Below, piece after piece: positions 43,603 to 52,844 of a DNA stretch of 64,000 nucleotides. Origin of the DNA: Sphaerulina vaccinii (lineage: Eukaryota > Ascomycota > Dothideomycetes > Mycosphaerellales > Mycosphaerellaceae); assembly GCA_022570795.1 (NCBI GenBank), contig JAKUDP010000005.1, positions 248,001 to 312,000 on the forward strand, given 5' to 3'. Both the position numbers and the translations under genes were made by a program. Every line of letters starts with the position of its first letter. Position 1 is the first letter of the stretch. The notes under the pieces were generated by a model. The model saw only the letters and a list, made by a program, of their open reading frames with translations, did no database searches and was not told where the DNA came from.

Positions 43603-46600
43603 TTAGTCCTCGTCCTCGTCCTCGTCCTCAAATCCATTCGCTGTCAAGCTGAATGACAAGCGCTCCGAGCCGACCGGGATTGGTTCTCGAGGTGGGATAG
43701 GAGGCAAGAGATATGCAGCCCGCAATCGCTTGTCTACTGCATCCGCGACGACACCGTTTTCATCCCTTGGCGCCATTGTGCAGGGCATCTCGTACTGATT
43801 ACACGCAACACATTGCTCATCCTTATGGACACACTTCCAGCCATTGACCCGGCACCTATCACATGTTTCGTACCATAAACCGTTTACTGGATGTTTCAGA
43901 CTTGGCTTAGACACTTTCGTACCCAGATCTTGAAGCTCCTTCTTCATTTCATCAGTCGACTTCTTGCGAGGGTTCGCTTGCTGTGGCATGTCTTGCAATT
44001 CTGTTATGGAGTACAGTTGCTGGAGGTAGTCGAACTCGACATCGTAGCATTCAACCTGCTTAAGATTGACCAGGTTTGTTCCCATGTCCTTGCCAGACTT
44101 TGTGGAGACTCGCTGCCTCCGCAGAGCCCTCTTCAGTGCCGTAGTCAGCATATAGAAACCTTTTGGGGTTTTGCTGGCTGAGCGGAGCACAGACCAGTAG
44201 CGTTTGTACCGCACACCGCCCACGGAGAACTCAATGCCTATGGCCACGTCAAGTGTCTCGGCCCAGTCACTGTATCGACCAAGGCGACCGACCGGGAAGG
44301 CAGAATACACATGACCATCTCCATTGTTCCTGACGACCTCATAGAATTGCTGAAATGCCTGATCATCAGGAGCCGGACGTGGCTGAAGATCTCTGAACTC
44401 ATAAGTGAATCGCATAGAGGTGAAACCCTGAGCTTGAAGCTGGTCCGGTATCTTTTTGCCCCAGATATTGATAGTTGCTTCACCAGCACTGTTGAAGTGA
44501 CGCCGCGAATCCATGTGAATGAAGATCTCTGTCGAACCGTCAGGAGAGACTCTTCTGAGCAAGATTCTCTCACTGGTTCCTCCCTCACTCAGAGGAGAAG
44601 ACCAATTGATTCCTTCACAGCCGTTGCCAAGTGCACCTGCAAAAGCTGGTCGAGACGTGCCGAATGGCCAACCTATCGATGACAGTGCTGGCGTTGTGTG
44701 AGTGCGGACCCAATTTGCCCATTCCCTGTTCTTTATCTTCACTGCACCGATCATTGTTGTAGAGTCAGCGACAAAGACACGTCGGTCATAGGTCTCCAGG
44801 GCAATCGTGAAGAACTGCTCCCATGCAGATGCGACAGCGCCATCATTTGTGTAGACCAGAATGACCATTTCGAGTTTCCTGGCATCTTTGGTGAAGGATG
44901 ACTGGCGGTTCTGACTCTTTCTGTCGGACTCGTGACCGCTTAGTCGAGCGGAGAAGCCCTGTGACGTCTTTCCTGGCTTGATGAAAACCATACCATGGCG
45001 ATGACCCTGCGGGAAATCATGTGCGATCAGAAGATATACACCTGTTCCCGAAGAACCTGTTGTGTTGCTTTGCTTTGGCGTCAACACGACAGCCCGTTGA
45101 TAGATGCTGGCGACCGTGAAGTTGTTGTCGTCGAAGACATCGGCAATACCGGCCTGCCTCGCGCCTCTCATTCCCTTTGAGACTAGTTCATCAATCTTTT
45201 CTTGCGACTGGAGATGGGTGCCGAAGAGCGGTACAGTGTGAGAGTCCGGCGCGGCTTTCGCATTGGCTCCCCAAGCTGAGAATGCTACAGATGCTGCCTT
45301 AGCGAGGCTGTTGCTGTATCCATCACGCAGAGGGATATGGACATCGAAGGACGTGATCTGGGTGCTGCCAGGCACAATGCATGCCACCTCGCCAACCTTT
45401 GCACGCTTGCCAATGTTTGTAACAGGCAGCGCCCAATCGAGAATGTAGCCCTGGGTATTATCTGCCTTCATCACATATCGGGTGCCACCAGGAGGATCCC
45501 TACCACCTGGTGCATCATTACCACTCCGAAGCTGGACACGCTCCCCAGCCTTCACCACCACAAATGGACGAGGGGCATTTGGGGCGTCAGGAGGAAAGTC
45601 TTCCTCAGTAAAATGGTACTTTATGATCCCAGGATACCGATTGGGCCAAGATTGATCTTGCGGCAATGGTGGAGGAGGGAGTGGCTGAACAGTGAATGTC
45701 CGCACCTTTGTGGTAGGAGGTTGCCCATGCTTGTGTAGCGAGAATCCAGGCGGCAGAGTCAGAGTTGGCGTGTCACTTGATCGCTTGATCTGCTCGACAC
45801 GAAATGCCGAGAGCTCCGTGTCAGCTTCTGGCTTCTTCCCGACCTTTCGTGAGTCGTAGCTGCAGTTTTCCCCAAGTCTCGTACACTGTCCGCAAGAAGG
45901 TAACGTGCGATCACACTTTACCCCCAATTGACGACAATTCCCACAAGAGAAATTCGACTTATCACCTTCGCCGTCCCTTTGTGAGGCGTAGCTGCAGTTT
46001 TTCCCAAGTCTCGTACACTGTCCGCAAGAAGGTAACGTGCGATCACACTTTCTCTTGGTTTTAATACAATTCCCACAAGACTTCGACTTATCCTTTCGGC
46101 TTGCTTGCTGACCTGAGCCATGTGCAGGCTGAGACTCATACATCGAGGGAGGTGGCTGAGGGCTTGGGTAGTCGTATGCATATTGCGGAGCATATCCTGA
46201 GGGAGGTGGCTGAGGGCTTGGGTAGTCGTATGCATATTGCTGAGCATATCCTGAGGGAGGTGGCTGAGGGCTTGGATAGTCGTATGCATATTGCGGAGCA
46301 TATCCTGAGGGAGGTGGCTGAGGGCTTGGATAGTCGTATGCATATTGCGGAGCATATCCTGAGGGAGGTGGCCGAGTAGTGTAATGGCCGTGCAAACCGT
46401 GCGATCGATTGGCGCTGTGGCCCGCCCAGTCATAGGACGGGAAGCCAGTAGACTGGGAGGGTTGCTGTGCATTGCCAAACGATGGTCCAAAGCTGCCGAT
46501 GTTGGAGCTTGTGGTGAAACCAGTGTGTGTCGGCATCGGTCTGTAGAGCCCAGTAGGAGTTTCTGGTACGGCAAACTGTGGTAGGTAGCTCTGTTGGTCC

Positions 46601-47097
46601 TGTTGGTCCTGTCGACCTGGTCGACCACCACGCTTCGGCAGCGTCGAGACGGTGCGGCCATCATCCTGCTTGGAAGAGTTGTTCATCAAGACTATTGGCT
46701 CGCATAGATGCTCGATGCCCGGTATGGATTCACCTGGCAACTCAAGCTCGAGAGATGACGATGAAATGCTCGATTTTGCTTTGGCCAGTTCCAACTCCCG
46801 ATCCGTTGCGCGGCGATGGTGACCCAGGTGGATGTACTCTGGTGGCAGAGCGGTGAGGTTGTACTTTGACGAGCTGCTTGTGCACCAGGTGCATTCGCAA
46901 TCATCACTACAACTAGACGTAATCTCGTCACGCTTGTATCTAGCACGGATGTGCTCGAGACGTGCTCGCTTGAACTCTGTAGTCTTGCGAAGCTCCTGAT
47001 AAAGCGTCGAATCAACGGCATCTTCGCGTTGGTCGTATTCTGCTGCGATGGCCGACAAACGCCAATTGGCTCGTCGGATGGGGTTCTTCTTCACCAT
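43603..47097 (-). CDS. Triple Zn(II)2Cys6 protein with GIY-YIG-like segment
   Basis: Single open frame of 1164 residues, ATG start MVKKNPIRRANWRL. Two adjacent zinc clusters, at about 339-368 and 383-412, fit C-x2-C-x6-C-x6-C-x2-C-x6-C exactly, and both contain CDRTLPSCGQC. A third set of six cysteines with the same spacing is near the C-terminus, about 1076-1105 (CDRCRVNGWKC ... CVACNQYEMPC). Before the clusters lies an 18-residue Pro/Tyr repeat. In the middle, about 683-770, GVYLLIAHD, VFIKPGKT, SARL and ASAWEQFF have the order of a GIY-YIG/T5orf172 fold: GIY-like strand, YIG-like strand with K-x-G-K-T, Arg and Glu. GCEGINWSSPL follows. Zinc clusters normally occur singly in fungal transcription factors, and no regulator middle domain is visible. 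A DNA-binding protein with a nuclease-like domain is an inference. The family is not known to me. Confidence 0.75.
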   Translation of the reverse strand: MVKKNPIRRANWRLSAIAAEYDQREDAVDSTLYQELRKTTEFKRARLEHIRARYKRDEITSSCSDDCECTWCTSSSSKYNLTALPPEYIHLGHHRRATDRELELAKAKSSISSSSLELELPGESIPGIEHLCEPIVLMNNSSKQDDGRTVSTLPKRGGRPGRQDQQDQQSYLPQFAVPETPTGLYRPMPTHTGFTTSSNIGSFGPSFGNAQQPSQSTGFPSYDWAGHSANRSHGLHGHYTTRPPPSGYAPQYAYDYPSPQPPPSGYAPQYAYDYPSPQPPPSGYAQQYAYDYPSPQPPPSGYAPQYAYDYPSPQPPPSMYESQPAHGSGQQASRKDKSKSCGNCIKTKRKCDRTLPSCGQCTRLGKNCSYASQRDGEGDKSNFSCGNCRQLGVKCDRTLPSCGQCTRLGENCSYDSRKVGKKPEADTELSAFRVEQIKRSSDTPTLTLPPGFSLHKHGQPPTTKVRTFTVQPLPPPPLPQDQSWPNRYPGIIKYHFTEEDFPPDAPNAPRPFVVVKAGERVQLRSGNDAPGGRDPPGGTRYVMKADNTQGYILDWALPVTNIGKRAKVGEVACIVPGSTQITSFDVHIPLRDGYSNSLAKAASVAFSAWGANAKAAPDSHTVPLFGTHLQSQEKIDELVSKGMRGARQAGIADVFDDNNFTVASIYQRAVVLTPKQSNTTGSSGTGVYLLIAHDFPQGHRHGMVFIKPGKTSQGFSARLSGHESDRKSQNRQSSFTKDARKLEMVILVYTNDGAVASAWEQFFTIALETYDRRVFVADSTTMIGAVKIKNREWANWVRTHTTPALSSIGWPFGTSRPAFAGALGNGCEGINWSSPLSEGGTSERILLRRVSPDGSTEIFIHMDSRRHFNSAGEATINIWGKKIPDQLQAQGFTSMRFTYEFRDLQPRPAPDDQAFQQFYEVVRNNGDGHVYSAFPVGRLGRYSDWAETLDVAIGIEFSVGGVRYKRYWSVLRSASKTPKGFYMLTTALKRALRRQRVSTKSGKDMGTNLVNLKQVECYDVEFDYLQQLYSITELQDMPQQANPRKKSTDEMKKELQDLGTKVSKPSLKHPVNGLWYETCDRCRVNGWKCVHKDEQCVACNQYEMPCTMAPRDENGVVADAVDKRLRAAYLLPPIPPREPIPVGSERLSFSLTANGFEDEDEDED
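45855..46118 (-). repeat. 132-bp tandem duplication carrying the zinc cluster
   Basis: Two adjacent 132-bp units (44 codons) at 45855-45986 and 45987-46118. The first 65 bp are nearly identical at nucleotide level, covering CDRTLPSCGQCTRLG. The remainder is more diverged but alignable. The unit keeps frame. Confidence 0.85.
46147..46376 (-). repeat. 54-bp coding tandem repeat
   Basis: Units start at 46147, 46201, 46255, 46309 and 46363 (last partial), exactly 54 bp apart. Each codes for an 18-residue Gln-Pro-Pro-Pro-Ser-Gly-Tyr-Ala-type motif containing YAYDYPSP. Units differ by only a few bases, which indicates recent expansion. Confidence 0.9.
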
Positions 47098-48239
47098 GTC
47101 GGTGGCAGATCTAGCACCTTGCTAGTAGCGGTAGTTTTGATAGAGCTTTGTATTGCTTCTTCTATTCCTCGTGGTCGAGTGGATTCTGTGAAAGGCGAAA
47201 GGGGTGAGGTGGTGTCTACAGTTGTTGTCGAAAGCGAAGAAAGGCGAAGGTTCGAAAAGGCGTGCGCGTGTGTTTGCATAGCTAGCGCCTTTTGAGCCAC
47301 GCTAGCGGGAGGTCGCAGGTGAATGTCTGCGTCATGTAGCACAGAGCTGCACGCGTGAAGTTCAGTGTCCGCATCAGTTACACGCGAATTCAGGCATTCG
47401 TCTTTGTGATAAACTTCTTCGTCCATTAGCATTTTGCATATTGAGTAAGTATTCACTTATCTTTATACTCAACTCTGAGTCAAGCTTCACGACTCCTGGG
47501 CTGAGTTTAGTACTCAGACCTCAAACCAGCTAACTCGAGAGGACCGTTAAGGTCGCCATCGCTCTCGTTCGAATCGGCCTGCGCGTTGTACTTGACAGAC
47601 GAGAATGCTATAAAGCGTAGTTAGTGTCACAGAGTGACCCCACGGGCAAGTCAAGAAGCCCATCGGCATGTGAACATGCCAGGCAGGGACACCGCTATCC
47701 CACGGATCGGCGGCGGCGGCAGCAGCGCCATTGAGCATCTGCAGCACCTGCAACTTCGCGAGTGCTGGTCGTGGCGGTGGTGGTGGTTGCGGCCAGTGGA
47801 AAGGTTTACATACCCTTGCTTAGAGCCCATCCAAGAATGCCGCAAGGTCTCTCATGTCTGTCTGTCATGCGTGTCGTTCATGTTCATCGTAGCTCATTCT
47901 CCTTGTGTAAGCACCAGGCTCATCACTCACTCGTCGTCGGTAGGTTCCTCGCTCGAGTCGGCCTGCGCGTGGTCAGTAGGTATGTCTGAATTTCCTTTTG
48001 TTTCACAGTGGTATCCTTTCGCTTCGCACAAGGTTGTAGAAAGAGCATGCAGTATGTATGTAGCAGGAGCGTAAATAACAAGGCTATCTCTTTGGCAGGC
48101 CATCTCCATCTCCATCTCCATCTCGAACTTCTTCACTGGCGGCACCACCTGGTCCGTAGTCTTCGTGGCCTTGTCGTAGCTGTCTGATGGTAGCTCGTTT
48201 CGGTGGTGATTGGGTGGCGTGTAGTCTTTGGGTTGGGTA
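47098..48239. other. Upstream region with partial duplicated coding-like ends
   Basis: Region upstream of the zinc-cluster gene. On the minus strand an open stretch, about 48239-47927, ends in HAQADSSEEPTDDE. A related ending, NAQADSNESDGDL, occurs near 47575-47530. These look like tails of two related small genes, but I could not place exons or starts. A run of four Met-Glu pairs (ATGGAG repeat) lies at about 48103-48126. The rest appears non-coding. Confidence 0.35.
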
Positions 48240-48720
48240 CTACTTGCGTGCGCCACAGCACAGCATCTGTATATGATTAGCGAATTCAAGCTGGTCGCTG
48301 CTGGCGCCTACCATTCGGACATATGCCGAAAGGGATACGTTCTGTTGTTTGTGCTGCGCTGCGGGTGGCATCCGATCTTCGCTCTCTTGATTGACTGCTT
48401 TAGCGTGCTCGTGGAAGGTGCCAGATTTAGAAGGAATGTCTTCTGCAAGGCAGTGTTAGCAGAGACTAGCACAAAGCAGTAGTCTACATACGACCAGCTC
48501 CATTGCCCTCTTCCTGCGATGCATCCTGCCCTGTCTCCTGCAACTCTCTCCGCTTCTTGATTTCCTTCCTGTCCTCCGGAGTAAGAAGATAGCTGGCTTC
48601 GAGTTGACACCAAGGGCCGCCGCCGCCCTCCGTGTGCCAACAACCGCGATCTGTGTCTTCGAGTCTAAGCCCCTCCTTGTAATCTGTAGCTGGTCCGTAC
48701 TGCTCGGATGGTTGAGACAT
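48240..48720 (-). CDS. Small accessory protein, about 128 residues
   Basis: Proposed exons: 48720-48492, 48442-48312 and 48266-48240, with introns of 49 and 45 bp (GTATGT...CAG and GTAGGC...CAG; branch site CTAAT). The product begins MSQPSEQYGPATDY and contains GCWHTEGGGGPWCQLEASYLL, a charged helix PEDRKEIKKRRELQE and a short Cys-containing end MLCCGARK. No family recognised. The second exon is polar. The last exon could be wrong: a different frame stays open further downstream and ends in PTDDE. Its acceptor and following bases (CATATACAG/ATG) recur at about 49.11 kb, so this exon belongs to the duplicated material here. Confidence 0.45.
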
Positions 48721-49378
48721 GGTCGATAGAGTGCAGTTGATGTCGATGGAAGACGGAATGACGAAGAAGCAGAGATTTTGCTGCCTGCCTGCCTGTCTCC
48801 TGCGGTAGAGCATTATGTCGCTAATATATCTTAGTCTGCATCTATCTGTACGCTGCCCTCTCGCGCGGGTCGTAGTCGCGTTGCGTCGCGTTCGCTCGAA
48901 TATCTATAACCAAATCGCTTCTTGCCTTTGCTTTCTAGCTCTTTCTATGTTATCGAGGTTCGATATAGTGTTCGTTCATGTTTGATGCTAGAGGGAATTT
49001 CGTGAAGTCGTTGAACTTTGTAAGTCCTGCTTGGCGATTCCAGTGGTGTGGACTAATATGATAGATGTTAGCGCATGACATTGTCAACGCGCTAACAGCA
49101 CACCATCTGTATATGGTCAGAGTTTTCCGGTCAGGCGGCTGTCTGTAGGGGGAAGTCATGTTGTGTATGTCGGTGTCGTGGCTTGAAGCTCACAGCGGTA
49201 GAATAGTCGTCGGGCCGGTAGCTCCTGCCCTTGTTTCTATTCTGATCCAAGCTTGTGCTATCGACATCTCAAGACAGGAGCAAGAAAGCAACTCACGACG
49301 CGGCAGAAATGGTCGAGCTACGGTGAATGGAAGTCATCAGGACGATGAGACGACAACCACCGTGACCTTGACCCTGCC
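48721..49378. other. Spacer with GLE1-like remnant upstream of RIC1
   Basis: 658 bp between the small minus-strand gene and RIC1. It contains a minus-strand remnant, about 49184-49080, whose first codons read MTSPYRQPPDR like GLE1 and then diverge into YRWCAVSA. That second part matches YRCCAVAHA near 48260. The RIC1 promoter must also lie here. Confidence 0.45.
49129..49184. repeat. GLE1 start-region repeat, copy B
   Basis: About 56 bp nearly identical to 42709-42764 in the same orientation, including the CGGCTGTCTGTAGGG and CATGTTGTGTATGTC blocks. It has no intact gene attached. Confidence 0.8.
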
Positions 49379-52300
49379 ATGTACTGGCCGATCGGCGCCC
49401 CAAACGTCTACTCGCTGTCCAGACACTCACTCCCGGACTCGAGCATTGTCCACTCCGACGATGGACTAAAGGATGACTCCAGTACAGGCTCGACCTCGAC
49501 CCCGACGCCCAGCAATGCGTCGCAAGAGCAGATACCAGCCGAGCCGGCGCTGAATGGCCATGCCGCCCGGCAGGATGAGAGCACACCGGGGGAAACGCCC
49601 TCTCCCTTGGACAGCGAGATCATCGACGCGAAGATCTCTCGGGGCGGCAGCGTGTTCATGACCTTGACGAGATCGTCGCTGATGGTGTGGCAGACGAAGC
49701 CGACTGTGGCTCTAGCAGCAGTACAGCGCTCGGCGCAGTCCATGAAGTCCTATGGACACAACACAAGCCTCTTGCTCAGGCCCGATGCGCTAGTCGTGGT
49801 CGTGCAGACTGCTCTTGGACACTTGATTACATACTCCTTGACAATGGACGCCAACACACGTGTGTATCAGATTGCGTTACCTGAAGCAAGCAGACACCAC
49901 CGCAAGCAGAGTACCGATGGATATAGCAATCTGCGTAAGCCAAGCACTACAGTCGTAGCAGCAACCTCAGGCGAAGGGGAAGGCATACGGGAGGTTAACA
50001 TACGCTTTCGGATGGTGATCAGGATTGACGCCGGCATCAGTCGAGCTTTGGCCCTGGACGACGAGCTCGTGGTAGCCACTCAGAAGCCAGCCGCCCTACA
50101 ATGCATCAAGTGGGTTGCGGAGGATGGAGTGTCCCAGACTAGTACAGAGCTCATCAGCCGCATGTCATGGCTGGGCCGGAAGACTGCTGTGACAGAGATC
50201 ATTCATGATCGGCCAATGAATCTGACATGCTGGATCACGAATGATGGACGTGCTTACGCAGTCCAACGAAGAACCGCCAACAACATCGACCCGGAGAATT
50301 CCAAAAGCCTTTTCCAAGGCTTTTGTTTTCGCGAACCTGAAACGAAAGATGGCGATGCGGTCAAGGTCGCCATCAACGCCAGATTCTCACTTATAGCTGT
50401 TGGCTGCACGAGTGGCCACATTGACGTGTACATCGTGAAGGACTATACGGGAAATATACCGCTATCGCACAAGATTCGATTGCCAGTAGGACCAACTACT
50501 ACAGGCAAGCTGACAACACTGACTTATTCACCTGATGGGTACTGCCTATTTGCTGGCTACGAGCGAGGCTGGGCAACCTGGACAGTCTACGGGAAACCAT
50601 GCGCCAACACCTTCAGCATAGATCGAACACAATCGGAGGCGAACGACGAGAGGTGGCTCCACGGCGTGGGGGCGGCGTTCTGGATTGGCGGAGGCTGCGA
50701 AATAGCTTTGCTGCCATCTGCTGATAATCGGCTCTACATACTGGATATCGCTCGGAATGCAGCGACTGGCTGCCTTACGCCAGCCAACGTCTCACGAGGA
50801 CTTTTATATTCGACCGATAGTGTTATGATCTACAAAGGACATGACGTCTCCGATGTGACCTCTCTACCTTCTGAAATCTCTCTGTGGCAAACGGTGCAGG
50901 TTCCCTCGCAATACCTCGTCCAGCAATGGCCTCTCAAATCAGCTGCAATCTCATCCGATGGCAAGTACGTGGCTGTAGCAGGACGACGAGGACTGGCACA
51001 TTACAGCGTTGCAAGTGGCCGCTGGCGCACATTTGACGATCCCCAAGCTGAGCAAGAGTTCACAGTACGGGGTGGGATGTGCTGGCATCATCACATATTG
51101 ATAGTCGCAGTCGAAGCCAATAATCGATCTCAGGTACGCCTTTACTCCCGCGAGAAGGCACTGGACTACTCGCACATCCAACACATCGAGAAGTTGTCAG
51201 CAGCTGCAATATCAACCACAGTCTCCGGAGCAGATTCGCTGCTAGTCTACACTTATGACAACGTGCTGTTGCACTACATTATCGTCATGGGCAGTACGAC
51301 ACCCAAATTAGTGCAAGTGGGACAGATTGGGTTCCATGGCATAATCAGAGCGCCACCGCGCGTACGCACCATCAGCTGGGTGCTCCCTGAAGACCAGCTG
51401 GAGCACGGAGACCCTTCTCGAGATGTCGCCGCAGCATCAGTGATCTTTCTTGTGGACGGAAAGCTGGTCCTTCTTCAGCCGTCCACGAATGAGTATGGCG
51501 AGCTTAAGTACGACATGCGTGTCATTGCCCACAATGTGGAGTACTTCATTCTGCTTCGTGATCTACCGTCGGCAGTAACATCACTGAGAGGTGACGACAC
51601 AGATGCCTCGACGCCTCCACTCAGCGGCCTATCACTCGATAACCCCCTTGGGCACAGTCTTCGCGACTCACTCTGGTACTTCGATGGGACAGGATTCCAC
51701 GTCTGGTCAGATATCCAAGATGTCATGGCACGAGCGCCTGCAGAGCTTGGTCGAGACCTGCCACCTGCTGTTGCGATACAGCTTGATTTCTCCCCGCTGT
51801 CAGCCGTTGTAGGCAAAGGCATCGTTTCTGGCATCGAGGCCGACATTGTTCAGCGCCGAGACGTAAACTTCAGCTTCTTCCGACACGCACCAAGAACCCA
51901 GCTATTCCTACCCCAGCTGCTTCGCTACCACTTGAGCGAGTTCAACTCGCCGGCAGCTCTCCATCTGTCGAGCTCATACCAACATCTGCCATACTTCTCT
52001 CATGCGCTGGAAGTGCTCCTGCATGATGTGCTAGATGCAGAAGTGGACAATCCCCCGTCCCCACCCGAAACAGCTCTGCTACCAACGGTGCTGTCATTCT
52101 TGTCATCATTTGACTCTTATCTCGACGTTGTATGTAATTGCACTCGGAAGACAGAACTTCGCAGTTGGAAGACGTTGTTTCTATATCTGCCGCCTGTCAT
52201 GGAATTGTTCGAACAATCACTAGCCCAAGGCAAGCTCAACACTGCGGCAGGCTATTTGCTAGTGCTTCATGCATTCGAGGAGGACTCCTTTCAGGTTCAC

Positions 52301-52528
52301 GAATTCGCACAACTTCTTCAGAGAGCTGGCGATGCGAATGACTGGGAACTGTGTAGAGAAGTTGCACGATTCTTGGTTGGAATTGACACATCTGGCGAGA
52401 CACTAAGTGCTGCGTTGGCAGAAGCAGGCCTGAGAGAAGCACCCAACGGTGCCAAGAAGGAGACCAACGGCACGCGCAGACAGTCATCATTCTTTCGAGG
52501 ACCAGCAGACTACTTCTCGATGAGCTGA
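49379..52528 (+). CDS. RIC1: Ric1, Golgi Rab GEF complex subunit
   Basis: Ric1 with Rgp1 forms the guanine nucleotide exchange factor for Ypt6/Rab6 at the Golgi, needed for endosome-to-Golgi retrieval. Single-exon frame of 1049 residues (yeast 1056), starting MYWPIGAPNVYSLSR, the conserved Ric1 opening. An insert rich in Ser/Thr/Pro follows. The N-terminal two thirds form WD40-like beta-propellers (SRGGSVFMTLTRSSLMVWQ; IAVGCTSGHIDVYIVKDY; LTYSPDGYCLFAGYERGWATW; ISSDGKYVAVAGRRGLAHYS). The C-terminal RIC1 domain begins near 800 with SFFRHAPRTQLFLPQLLRYHL and includes YFSHALEVLLHDVLDAE and YLDVVCNCTRKTELRSWKTLF, both typical. A polar tail ends FRGPADYFSMS. Confidence 0.93.
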   Translation: MYWPIGAPNVYSLSRHSLPDSSIVHSDDGLKDDSSTGSTSTPTPSNASQEQIPAEPALNGHAARQDESTPGETPSPLDSEIIDAKISRGGSVFMTLTRSSLMVWQTKPTVALAAVQRSAQSMKSYGHNTSLLLRPDALVVVVQTALGHLITYSLTMDANTRVYQIALPEASRHHRKQSTDGYSNLRKPSTTVVAATSGEGEGIREVNIRFRMVIRIDAGISRALALDDELVVATQKPAALQCIKWVAEDGVSQTSTELISRMSWLGRKTAVTEIIHDRPMNLTCWITNDGRAYAVQRRTANNIDPENSKSLFQGFCFREPETKDGDAVKVAINARFSLIAVGCTSGHIDVYIVKDYTGNIPLSHKIRLPVGPTTTGKLTTLTYSPDGYCLFAGYERGWATWTVYGKPCANTFSIDRTQSEANDERWLHGVGAAFWIGGGCEIALLPSADNRLYILDIARNAATGCLTPANVSRGLLYSTDSVMIYKGHDVSDVTSLPSEISLWQTVQVPSQYLVQQWPLKSAAISSDGKYVAVAGRRGLAHYSVASGRWRTFDDPQAEQEFTVRGGMCWHHHILIVAVEANNRSQVRLYSREKALDYSHIQHIEKLSAAAISTTVSGADSLLVYTYDNVLLHYIIVMGSTTPKLVQVGQIGFHGIIRAPPRVRTISWVLPEDQLEHGDPSRDVAAASVIFLVDGKLVLLQPSTNEYGELKYDMRVIAHNVEYFILLRDLPSAVTSLRGDDTDASTPPLSGLSLDNPLGHSLRDSLWYFDGTGFHVWSDIQDVMARAPAELGRDLPPAVAIQLDFSPLSAVVGKGIVSGIEADIVQRRDVNFSFFRHAPRTQLFLPQLLRYHLSEFNSPAALHLSSSYQHLPYFSHALEVLLHDVLDAEVDNPPSPPETALLPTVLSFLSSFDSYLDVVCNCTRKTELRSWKTLFLYLPPVMELFEQSLAQGKLNTAAGYLLVLHAFEEDSFQVHEFAQLLQRAGDANDWELCREVARFLVGIDTSGETLSAALAEAGLREAPNGAKKETNGTRRQSSFFRGPADYFSMS

Positions 52529-52844
52529 TTGTGAAGGTCGAACCACTGATCTGCTCTTCGCTCGGGGGTTTTGCAGGTGTAACGTGTTTCTCTATCTTCT
52601 GGTCATACTGACTTCGCGATAGCCAGTGATGGCGAAGCGCAACCCCGCACAATTCAATGTGCAGATGTTTGTGATTTCAAGCTCCAATTCCACTGTTTCT
52701 TCTTTCGCAGATGTGCATCGGCACATGGTCATCAATCGTGTTCCCACGTCTATTCAATCTATATATCTCTGATCCTTGTGGCAGCAGCTAACGTGGAATA
52801 CAGATCATGGCCCTCATGTCACTTGTAGCGCCTGCGCTCGCAAA
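52529..52844. other. Spacer between convergent RIC1 and PGC1
   Basis: 316 bp with both 3' UTRs. No other feature seen. Confidence 0.4.

Noticed and set aside
46147..46376. CRISPR-like array
   Set aside because: Units are contiguous 54-bp coding repeats with no unique spacers, in a eukaryotic gene.
46101..46379. Plus-strand frame with repeated LREVAEGLGSRMHIAE-type motif
   Set aside because: It is the antisense reading of the 54-bp coding repeat in the zinc-cluster gene.
47567..47577. tRNA B-box-like GTTCGAATC
   Set aside because: No A box or cloverleaf around it; the stretch belongs to the acidic coding-like ending on the minus strand.
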